Shown here one piece after another: positions 1 to 6,541 of a stretch of DNA of 20,615 nucleotides. The notes beneath the pieces were generated by a model, which had not been told where the DNA came from, made no database searches, and saw nothing but the letters and a program-made list of their open reading frames with translations. The translations under genes were made by a program, and so were the position numbers. The DNA is from CBFGTV01 sp965652145 (GTDB taxonomy: Bacteria > Bacillota > Clostridia > Peptostreptococcales > Natronincolaceae): contig CBFGTV010000060.1 in the NCBI GenBank assembly GCA_965652145.1, positions 1 to 20,615 of the forward strand. Reading direction: 5' to 3'. The first letter of the stretch is position 1. Every line of letters begins with the position of its first letter.

Positions 1-123
1 CCAGGTGATCTTGTCAACTCTTTTTTTAATCTTTTCTTCCGAGAGGTCTATTTCATTGCCTGTCAGAAGCGACTTATTTACTATACCACCTTCCAGAAAT
101 ACTGTCAATACCTTTTTAATCAC
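1..123 (-). CDS. Possible 5' fragment of an unrecognised gene running off the left edge
   Basis: Reading leftward, a frame stays open from about position 174 to the window edge. From a GTG at 121-123 it would encode 41 residues, ending with a charged, protein-like stretch (NEIDLSEEKIKKRVDKITW). No convincing Shine-Dalgarno sequence precedes the GTG, or the in-frame TTG at 106-108. That TTG also coincides with the -35 box of a good promoter, so either the frame is fortuitous or the true start lies elsewhere. I do not recognise the family. It lies just past the terminator of the lpdA operon and would be a separate transcription unit. Confidence 0.2.
   Translation of the reverse strand, partial: MIKKVLTVFLEGGIVNKSLLTGNEIDLSEEKIKKRVDKITW
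80..108 (-). promoter_or_regulatory. Candidate sigma-A promoter pointing off the left edge
   Basis: On the minus strand TTGACA (103-108) and TATAGT (80-85) are separated by exactly 17 bp, five to six of six consensus bases in each box. It lies about 45 bp past the lpdA terminator, where a new transcription unit would be expected to start. The gene it serves lies beyond the window. Confidence 0.45.
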
Positions 124-151
124 TTTTTTTATTTTTTTATTCTTTCTATCT

Positions 152-183
152 AAAAGGGCTCCAGCTTTACAGCTTCAGAGCCC
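152..183 (-). terminator. Intrinsic terminator after lpdA
   Basis: On the minus strand GGGCTC (178-183) pairs with GAGCCC (156-161). Inside that, AGCT (171-174) pairs with AGCT (163-166) around a four-base loop. The stem is followed by TTTT. It begins about 12 nt past the lpdA stop codon and closes the gcvPA-gcvPB-lpdA operon. Confidence 0.65.
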
Positions 184-195
184 TATTCCTTCAAT

Positions 196-1557
196 CTACT
201 CTATTCTACTGGCGGCTTCATACAGGGTTTCCGCCAGGGTTGGATGGGCATGTATGCTTTCGGTAATATCTATAATCTTAAGCCCCTTGCTGACAGCCAA
301 CAGCCCTTCATGGATTAAATCTGAAGCATGGGGCCCTAAAATTTGTACACCAATAATGGTTTCTTCTTCATCACATATAATTTTCACATAGCCGTCGGTT
401 TCTCCAAGGGCCAGGGCCTTACCATTTCCAAGGAAGGCGGCCTTACCGACTCGATAGGATATGCCTCTTTTTGCTGCCTCTTCTTCCGTTAAGCCCACCT
501 TGGCATACTCGGGCAAGACAAATACACAGCTGGGAATGTGGTCATAATTAATCTTTCGATTGGCCCCCGCCATATTGTCAACAGCAATAATTCCTTGGTG
601 GTGAGCAGTATGGGCCAAAAGACATTCTCCTGTCACATCCCCTATGGCATAGATGCTTTCTATATTGGTTCTCATGCCACGATCTATTTTTATTCCCCTG
701 GTGTCATATTCAATACCCAGGGAATCCAGATCAAGGCCCTTCCAGCTGGCCCTCCTGCCAATGGCCATCAGTACAGTATCTGCCTCTAATTGCTTTGTTC
801 CCTTACTTGTTTCACAGTATACCACAAGCCTTGATTCCTGTTCCTCTATGGCTGTAATTTTATGTTTGGTAAATAAGTCTATTCCTTTTTTCTTTAAATA
901 AGCACTTAGTCGCTTTCTAATGTCCTTATCGGCAAACATTAAAATATCTTCTTGCAGTTCAACCACTTTAACCTTTGCACCAAGGGCATTGTAGATTACA
1001 GCCCATTCAAGGCCTATTACACCGCCCCCTACAATAACCAGCTCTTCTATATCTCGGCTTAAATCCATTAAATCATCGCTGGTCACCACCCCAGGCAGGT
1101 CTACTCCGGGAATTGGCGGAATAATCACCTCAGAGCCGGTGGCAATAAGAATATATCTTGTTTCAATGGTGGTGACTTCCCCAGTGTTGGCTATCACCTG
1201 TACTTCATTGGGTCCAATAATTTTGCCCTCACCCTTTATTACCTCTACCTTAAGAAGGTTCATTTGCTTTTCCAGGCCTTCCCTTAGTTTTAGAACAATT
1301 TCCTCTTTCCGTTTTCTCATGGCCTCCAGCTTAATTTCAAAGCCCTTTAATTCTATGCCATACTCACTGATGTGATTAAGGGTATCAATTATTTCGGCCT
1401 TTCGGAAAAGCACCTTGGTTGGAATACAACCCCGATTCAAACAGGTACCACCCAATTGGTCCCTTTCGATTAATGCAACTTTCCAGCCTAATCTGACTGC
1501 TTTTTCTGCGGCGGCGGTCCCCCCTGGCCCACCGCCAATGATTACTAAATCCTTCAA
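196..1557 (-). CDS. lpdA: Dihydrolipoamide dehydrogenase (E3 / glycine cleavage L-protein)
   Basis: FAD-dependent disulfide oxidoreductase that reoxidises dihydrolipoyl groups with NAD+; in this context it would serve the lipoyl H-protein of the glycine cleavage system. The 453 residues match the family length. The N-terminal FAD site GGGPGGTAA lies at residues 8-16 and the redox-active pair C39/C44 in GGTCLNRGC. A second Rossmann motif (VGGGVIGLEW) follows near residue 176, and the C-terminal catalytic dyad is H438 with E443 in HPTLAE. The start is TTG, fixed by a strong AGGAGG seven bases upstream. It lies 37 bp downstream of gcvPB on the same strand. Cytosolic. The family is certain; assignment to glycine cleavage rather than a 2-oxoacid dehydrogenase rests on the neighbours. 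Confidence 0.95.
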   Translation of the reverse strand: MKDLVIIGGGPGGTAAAEKAVRLGWKVALIERDQLGGTCLNRGCIPTKVLFRKAEIIDTLNHISEYGIELKGFEIKLEAMRKRKEEIVLKLREGLEKQMNLLKVEVIKGEGKIIGPNEVQVIANTGEVTTIETRYILIATGSEVIIPPIPGVDLPGVVTSDDLMDLSRDIEELVIVGGGVIGLEWAVIYNALGAKVKVVELQEDILMFADKDIRKRLSAYLKKKGIDLFTKHKITAIEEQESRLVVYCETSKGTKQLEADTVLMAIGRRASWKGLDLDSLGIEYDTRGIKIDRGMRTNIESIYAIGDVTGECLLAHTAHHQGIIAVDNMAGANRKINYDHIPSCVFVLPEYAKVGLTEEEAAKRGISYRVGKAAFLGNGKALALGETDGYVKIICDEEETIIGVQILGPHASDLIHEGLLAVSKGLKIIDITESIHAHPTLAETLYEAASRIE

Positions 1558-1594
1558 GTCGACTCCTCCTTATCCGGGGATTACCCTACAGGTT

Positions 1595-3037
1595 TTAAAT
1601 ATCCTGCCACTTAATAATTGGATTTCTTGCAGCCTTTACTTCGTCTAATCGTTTCACAGGGGAATGATGGGGTGCATCATAAAGCAGCTGAGGATTTTCC
1701 TCGGCCTCTTTAGCAATTTTGATCATGGCCTCTATATATTCATCCAGGGTCTCTTTACTTTCCGTCTCGGTAGGCTCGATCATCATGGCCTCCTCTACAA
1801 TTAAAGGAAAATAAACCGATGAGGGATGCATACCATAATCTATCAATCGCTTGGCAATGTCCATTGTGGAGACACCGTATTTTTTCTTCATACCCTTCCC
1901 CGATAAAACAAATTCATGCTTACATACTCCATTATAAGGCAGGTCGTAGACCTTTTTCAATTTCTCTTTTAAATAGTTAGCATTTAAAACAGCCATTTCA
2001 CTAACCTCTTTTAATCCGTCGGCTCCCATGGTTAAAATATAGGTGTAGGCCCTTACCAGCATGGCAAAGTTGCCATAGAAGCTTTTAATTTTACCAATGG
2101 AATTGGGAACGTCATAGTTAAAAAGATACCGATCTTCCTGCTTTTCTACCAATGGTACTGGTAAGAAGGGCTGTAGAATGGATTTTACTCCTACCGGTCC
2201 TGAACCGGGGCCGCCGCCGCCATGGGGTGTAGTGAAGGTTTTATGAAGATTTAAATGAACCACATCAAAACCCATATCACCTGGCCTGGTATAACCCATA
2301 ATGGCATTCATGTTGGCTCCGTCGTAATATAAAAGGCCCCCGGCACCATGGATAATATCAGCGATTTCCTCTATATTTTTTTCAAATATTCCCAGTGTGC
2401 TGGGGTTGGTCAGCATAAGCCCTGCTGTATCTTGGCCTACCACTGCCTTCAATGCCTCTATATCGACGCTCCCATCTTCATTGGATTTGATCTCAATGGT
2501 CTTAAAGCCTGTCATAGTGGCGGTGGCCGGATTTGTACCATGGGCCGCATCGGGAACAATAATCTTGTCTCGATGGTAATCTCCTCTTTTTTTATGGTAT
2601 TCATTGATCATCATTAATCCTGTTTTTTCTCCGTGGGCCCCGGCGGCAGGCTGTAAGGTGAAGGCATCCATCCCTGTGATTTCCTTCAAGGCTTCCTGAA
2701 GCTCATACATAAGTTGCAGTGCTCCCTGTACATCTTCCTCTCTCTGGTAGGGATGGATATTGGAAAAACCTGATAGCCGAGCCATGTCTTCGTTGATTTT
2801 GGGGTTGTACTTCATGGTACAGGAACCCAGGGGATAAAATCCTTTATCGATATGATAGTTTTTAGCAGATAGATTGACATAGTGGCTAAAAACCTCACGC
2901 TCACTTACTTCAGGTAAATCAATTTCGGTTTCCCTTGTCAGGTTATGGGGAATTTCATAATCAGGGACATCGTTTTCAGGCACGGTAAACCCATTTTTAC
3001 CCTTTTGAGACAGCTCATAGATGATTTTATCGTACAT
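1595..3037 (-). CDS. gcvPB: Glycine dehydrogenase (decarboxylating) subunit 2
   Basis: PLP-bearing half of the split P-protein of the glycine cleavage system. It decarboxylates glycine and passes the aminomethyl group to lipoyl-H-protein. The PLP lysine is K266 in HLNLHKTFTTPHGGGGPG, followed by the glycine-rich loop typical of the family. Other family blocks are GSCTMKYNP (71-79) and DAAHGTNPA (163-171). Length 480 aa is normal. The ATG start has AAGGAGG ten bases upstream, inside the end of gcvPA, and only one base separates the two reading frames, so translational coupling is likely. It acts with GcvPA as an alpha2beta2 enzyme in the cytosol. No gcvT or gcvH is present in the window. Confidence 0.96.
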   Translation of the reverse strand: MYDKIIYELSQKGKNGFTVPENDVPDYEIPHNLTRETEIDLPEVSEREVFSHYVNLSAKNYHIDKGFYPLGSCTMKYNPKINEDMARLSGFSNIHPYQREEDVQGALQLMYELQEALKEITGMDAFTLQPAAGAHGEKTGLMMINEYHKKRGDYHRDKIIVPDAAHGTNPATATMTGFKTIEIKSNEDGSVDIEALKAVVGQDTAGLMLTNPSTLGIFEKNIEEIADIIHGAGGLLYYDGANMNAIMGYTRPGDMGFDVVHLNLHKTFTTPHGGGGPGSGPVGVKSILQPFLPVPLVEKQEDRYLFNYDVPNSIGKIKSFYGNFAMLVRAYTYILTMGADGLKEVSEMAVLNANYLKEKLKKVYDLPYNGVCKHEFVLSGKGMKKKYGVSTMDIAKRLIDYGMHPSSVYFPLIVEEAMMIEPTETESKETLDEYIEAMIKIAKEAEENPQLLYDAPHHSPVKRLDEVKAARNPIIKWQDI

Positions 3038-3038
3038 T

Positions 3039-4382
3039 TTATCTCGCCTCCTTGATTAATTGACAAAGGGTATCAATCTCTTCCTTCGTCCTTTTTTCTG
3101 TTACTGCAAAGATACAAAGGTTTTTAAGGTCACGATACTCCCTTGTGCCATGATATCCGCCAATAATTTTATTTTTTAACAACAATTCATTCAATGCCTC
3201 TACATCACCTTCATAAATCAAGGCAAACTCTTTAAAGAAGGGTTTATTGAAGGGATCTTTAAATTTCCCTGTTTTTAAAAGCTCTTCATAGGCATAGTGG
3301 GCTTTATTGTAGTTGACCCTGGCCAGCTCCTTCATTCCTTCCTTTCCCACCAGTGAAAGATAAACGGTGGCGGCGGTGGCGTTTAAGGCCTGATTGGTAC
3401 AGATATTTGAAATTGCCTTTTCCCTTCTGATATGCTGTTCTCTGGTTTGAAGGGTCAAAACAAAGCCCCTTTTTCCATCTAAATCATTGGTGATTCCGGC
3501 AATTCTTCCCGGTACCTTTCTGATCAGGTTGTTTGTAGAGGTGATAAAGCCTAAATAGGGCCCGCCAAAGGATAGGGGGATTCCCAGGCTCTGACCTTCA
3601 CCAACTGCTATATCTACACCAATTTCTCCCGGTGTTTTGAAAAGACCTAAAGAGATGGGGTCTGTGCTTAAAATGGCAATAGATTTATTTTCATGGGCAA
3701 GGGCAGTTAATGCTTCTACCTCTTCTATTAGTCCAAAAAAATTAGGGCTTTGATATATCACTGCGCTGACATCCTTGTTCAGCTTCCGCTTTAAATCTTC
3801 GAGGCAGGTTGTTCCATCCTTCATATCAATCTCTGTATATTGAATGCGTGATGCTTCCAGGGAGGATTTCAATACCCTTCTATATTCCGGGTGAAGGCTT
3901 TTGGATATAAGTATTTCTTTTTTTCTATTGGCTGAAATAGCCATATAGGCTGCCTCATAGATGGCTGTGGCACCATCATAAACAGAGGCGTTGCATACAT
4001 CCATTCCCGTTAAACCACACATCATGGATTGAAATTCAAATATAGTCTGAAGGGTGCCCTGGGCAATTTCCGGCTGATAGGGGGTATAGGCGGTATAAAA
4101 CTCTGAACGACTAATGATATGCTTTACCGCTGATGGAATGTAATGATCATAGGCACCGCAGCCTAAAAAGGAGGTATATTGGTCAAGGCTCTGGTTTTTA
4201 GCCGCCAGCCTGGTTATATACTTTGAAACCTCCAGCTCGGATTTATGAGGGGGTAATGACAAGGGTCGTTTTAGCTGCAAGCCTTCGTCAATATCCTCAA
4301 ATAGGGCTTCAATACTATCGACACCTACTTCTTTAAGCATTTCCTTCTTCGTTTCCTCTGTAGATGGAATATACGGATACAT
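3039..4382 (-). CDS. gcvPA: Glycine dehydrogenase (decarboxylating) subunit 1
   Basis: N-terminal-type half of the two-subunit P-protein; it pairs with GcvPB and completes the active site but lacks the PLP lysine. Signature blocks are FLGCGAYDHYIP (72-83) and TPYQPEIAQG (100-109), both characteristic of GcvPA. Length 447 aa is normal for the subunit. ATG start with GGGGAGG about eight bases upstream. It is the first gene of gcvPA-gcvPB-lpdA. The 305-bp spacer upstream carries a 16-bp inverted repeat, but I could not see a clear promoter or the glycine riboswitch often found before gcv operons. Confidence 0.96.
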   Translation of the reverse strand: MYPYIPSTEETKKEMLKEVGVDSIEALFEDIDEGLQLKRPLSLPPHKSELEVSKYITRLAAKNQSLDQYTSFLGCGAYDHYIPSAVKHIISRSEFYTAYTPYQPEIAQGTLQTIFEFQSMMCGLTGMDVCNASVYDGATAIYEAAYMAISANRKKEILISKSLHPEYRRVLKSSLEASRIQYTEIDMKDGTTCLEDLKRKLNKDVSAVIYQSPNFFGLIEEVEALTALAHENKSIAILSTDPISLGLFKTPGEIGVDIAVGEGQSLGIPLSFGGPYLGFITSTNNLIRKVPGRIAGITNDLDGKRGFVLTLQTREQHIRREKAISNICTNQALNATAATVYLSLVGKEGMKELARVNYNKAHYAYEELLKTGKFKDPFNKPFFKEFALIYEGDVEALNELLLKNKIIGGYHGTREYRDLKNLCIFAVTEKRTKEEIDTLCQLIKEAR

Positions 4383-4454
4383 TTTAATTCCTCCCCTTTT
4401 TATTTTTTTGTTTGGCTATTTTGTAAGACCTGATATTTTAAGGCTAAAGATGAA

Positions 4455-4506
4455 AATATCAAGCCACATATTGCTGCTAATACCCTATATTATGTGGTTT
4501 GATATT
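4455..4506. repeat. 16-bp inverted repeat upstream of gcvPA
   Basis: AATATCAAGCCACATA (4455-4470) and TATGTGGTTTGATATT (4491-4506) are reverse complements at 15 of 16 positions. The exception is a G-U pair if the + strand is transcribed and an A-C mismatch on the minus strand. The arms are 20 bp apart. The repeat sits about 70 bp upstream of the gcvPA start, within a 305-bp gap (4383-4687) that otherwise shows no gene. It could be an operator, or the terminator of the upstream DUF4438 gene. Confidence 0.6.
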
Positions 4507-4687
4507 CTTTTAATACAAATATAAAATACCGGGCAAAACCAGCCATATATCGGTTTAATTACCCTTGTTTTAATGGCTTAAACCCCTTCTTTATTTATTG
4601 GCACAGACTAGCTGGCCTTTACCTCTACATTACATTGGTGATACAGAAAAGTAATGGAATTATTGTATTTTAGGAGGGCGGGCTTTA

Positions 4688-5542
4688 TTATTCCATAAAA
4701 TGTACTATATTAGCTGTTTCATCCTTAATACCTTTGATTAGGTTTTTCTTACTGCTCATAATCACCGTTACCCCCGGGCCATGGCCTGATTTGATACAAT
4801 CACTATGGACAATAACGCCAATTGACACTGCTCCCTTTAAGTACTGTCTACCATTGGTATTATCACAATCCCTCAATAATACCAGGTCACCGAATCTCAG
4901 TTTGTTAATGCCATAGGCCTCATTGGCCTCCTGGTCTCCGGTCATAATATCATAATCACCTGAAAATGCAGTAGAAGATCCGATACCTGAACCCATTAAA
5001 TGGGCGGGAATCTCTGTTACCACCGGCACCGTCAGCTGGCCATCTGACTCTTTAATTCCCAGTCTTTCAAATAGGCCTGGGTCAATGTTCATACATGTCA
5101 CTTCATTGAAGCCTTCAATGGCTAGTCCCTGGCCCTGGGCTTTAATTAAAATGGTATCCCCAATGGCCATTTTGTTCAATTCCTTTTCTTCAAAATAAAT
5201 TAATACATGATCAATTCCTCCATGCTTTCCTGTAACATAGCCTGTGGCACCCTTGGCATCGCCGGTAATCACCTTAGCCTCATTGCCAATACAGGCAAAG
5301 AGATTTAAAGCAGCATTTTCATTGCTATTTTCATTTTGAATACTAACTCCCGGTTCCACATGATCCCCAACCCACCCTACACAGGGATCACCAACCTTCA
5401 CATTATAAGTAATTCCTCCGGTGGCGGGAAGCACCTGGGCCCTTCCATTCCAATCAACCCGATAGGGGCTGATGACTTTAGGGCTATGAATTTTTCCCTG
5501 GACTGACTGAATAATTAATCGATCTTTGTTGGTTTTAAACAA
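4688..5542 (-). CDS. DUF4438 family protein, function unknown
   Basis: A 284-residue soluble protein that I recognise as DUF4438, the family of Thermotoga TM1086-type proteins. It is rich in short beta-strand-like segments and glycine turns. Conserved-looking blocks include GWVGDHVEPGVS near residue 55, GKHGGIDHV near 105, SGIGSSTAFSGDYDIMTGD near 185 and a C-terminal HSDCIKSGHGPGVTVI. There is no signal peptide or membrane segment. The start is TTG, preceded by an AAGGA about nine bases upstream; an ATG slightly further upstream is out of frame and closes at once. It shares strand with the gcv operon but is separated by 305 bp, so co-transcription is uncertain. The biochemical role is not known to me. 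Confidence 0.8.
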   Translation of the reverse strand: MFKTNKDRLIIQSVQGKIHSPKVISPYRVDWNGRAQVLPATGGITYNVKVGDPCVGWVGDHVEPGVSIQNENSNENAALNLFACIGNEAKVITGDAKGATGYVTGKHGGIDHVLIYFEEKELNKMAIGDTILIKAQGQGLAIEGFNEVTCMNIDPGLFERLGIKESDGQLTVPVVTEIPAHLMGSGIGSSTAFSGDYDIMTGDQEANEAYGINKLRFGDLVLLRDCDNTNGRQYLKGAVSIGVIVHSDCIKSGHGPGVTVIMSSKKNLIKGIKDETANIVHFME

Positions 5543-5653
5543 TGGGCTTCATCCTTTCCATATAAAAATATTTAGTTAATCTAAATTTCTATACAGGATG
5601 TCTTTATCCTCCATTTTAGTTGGAAATTTATATAGGATTGCTTATTAAATTAA

Positions 5654-5692
5654 GAAAAACCTCTAACAATACAAGATTATTAAAGGTTTTTC
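5654..5692 (-). terminator. 17-bp hairpin, probable terminator after the 198-aa gene
   Basis: GAAAAACCTCTAACAAT (5654-5670) and ATTATTAAAGGTTTTTC (5676-5692) pair fully on the minus strand if G-U pairs are allowed, around a five-base loop. The + strand would have two mismatches, so the RNA is best read leftward. The 3' arm carries TTTTTCTT. It lies about 80 bp past the stop of the 198-aa gene and 110 bp before the DUF4438 start. A competing partner for its 3' arm lies at 5728-5736, so an attenuator before the DUF4438 gene is possible. Confidence 0.6.
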
Positions 5693-5770
5693 AAGCGTAA
5701 TGATCTTTTCATAACAAATGACTCGTCAGAGGTTTTGAAAATTCTGTATTTCCACGGTATTATCTATCAA

Positions 5771-6367
5771 TTATTCTTCTTTACTTTTATTAATTTTCTC
5801 TAATAAAATGTCTAATTCAAATAAAGGTTCTTCATCTACTTGATTAGTATAATACTTTTCCATATCATCCTTTAATATTGTATCAAGCACTTCTAGTTTA
5901 TTGTCATGAATCTCAAAAATTCCTTGAGTCCCACCTAAAACAAAATATTGATTGTAAATATCTCCTTGCCTTTTTAATGCAAGTACATAAGCTTTATCAT
6001 CTTTAACTACATTCTCGCCTTTTAATTGTAATACTTCAATTACATCATTCTCTACCTCTCCTAGATATATCTCTTTAACTTTAACTTCGCTTATTATTGA
6101 CATGCCTACTTCATGCTCCCTTTGATTTATTACTTCACCCATAATTATAATTTGCGCTTCATCTATTAGTTGGTCTATAGTATCAACAGTGTTGATATAT
6201 AATGCCGATACAGTATTAGGAATATTATATTGAATGTTTGGTTCCTCTAGAATATCACTTGTTCCATTGCTATTATTCCTAGTGTTATAATATACGATAA
6301 CACCCAAACTAATTATACATAGACTTGTTAATACGATTATAAAATTTTTGAATCTAATCGTTTTCAT
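5771..6367 (-). CDS. Membrane-anchored or secreted protein of unknown function
   Basis: A 198-residue protein I do not recognise. Residues 1-7 are basic, and residues 8-27 form one hydrophobic segment (signal anchor or uncleaved signal), so the rest should face outside the membrane. There is no lipobox cysteine. The exported part has alternating hydrophobic strands (AQIIIMGEVINQRE, EVKVKEIYLGEV, VEVLQLKG-like) ending in a GGTQGIFEI turn, suggesting a small beta domain, then an acidic, Lys/Glu-rich tail. ATG start with AAGGAGG seven bases upstream. The coding sequence is visibly more A+T-rich than the metabolic genes on both sides, hinting at a different origin. It has its own spacer and terminator and appears monocistronic. 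Confidence 0.8.
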   Translation of the reverse strand: MKTIRFKNFIIVLTSLCIISLGVIVYYNTRNNSNGTSDILEEPNIQYNIPNTVSALYINTVDTIDQLIDEAQIIIMGEVINQREHEVGMSIISEVKVKEIYLGEVENDVIEVLQLKGENVVKDDKAYVLALKRQGDIYNQYFVLGGTQGIFEIHDNKLEVLDTILKDDMEKYYTNQVDEEPLFELDILLEKINKSKEE

Positions 6368-6417
6368 AGTCTTCCTCCTTAATATGCTTGTTTAAGATGA
6401 TTTCTGGTACTAATTTA

Positions 6418-6423
6418 ATTATA
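6418..6423 (-). promoter_or_regulatory. Possible -10 box for the 198-aa gene
   Basis: A perfect TATAAT on the minus strand lies about 50 bp upstream of the ATG of the 198-aa gene in the short spacer 6368-6501. No good -35 is visible 16-18 bp upstream, so the call is weak. Confidence 0.25.
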
Positions 6424-6501
6424 AAAATTCTATTATGTAAAATGTTTTAATTATCCTCTTTCATCATTGTACACTAACTCAATTGAAAAATGTATAAAAT
6501 T

Positions 6502-6533
6502 AAAAGGCACCCTACAGGTCTTTGCAGAGTGCC
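6502..6533 (-). terminator. Intrinsic terminator after the 2-oxoacid oxidoreductase operon
   Basis: On the minus strand GGCACTCTGCA (6523-6533) pairs with TGTAGGGTGCC (6506-6516) through 11 pairs including two G-U, around a six-base loop. TTTTAATTTT follows. It starts nine bases past the stop codon of the PorA-PorB fusion gene. Confidence 0.85.
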
Positions 6534-6541
6534 ATTTTAGA

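Noticed and set aside
5..391. Rightward open frame of 128 codons at the left edge
   Set aside because: It overlaps the well-supported lpdA gene in antisense, has low-complexity Ser/Phe/Leu content and no ribosome binding site.
4540..4570. Sigma-54-like TGGC...TTGC on the minus strand upstream of gcvPA
   Set aside because: The two blocks are several bases too close for a -24/-12 promoter, and no enhancer-binding regulator is nearby.
4383..4687. Glycine riboswitch expected upstream of a gcv operon
   Set aside because: I searched both strands by eye for the tandem aptamer blocks and found none; only the inverted repeat stands out.
5693..5740. Hammerhead-ribozyme-like CTGACGAG on the minus strand flanked by complementary arms AAAACCT and AGGTTTT
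   Set aside because: The core after stem II is not a proper GAAA, stem III does not form, and the base triplet before the 3' arm is TAG rather than an NUH cleavage site.
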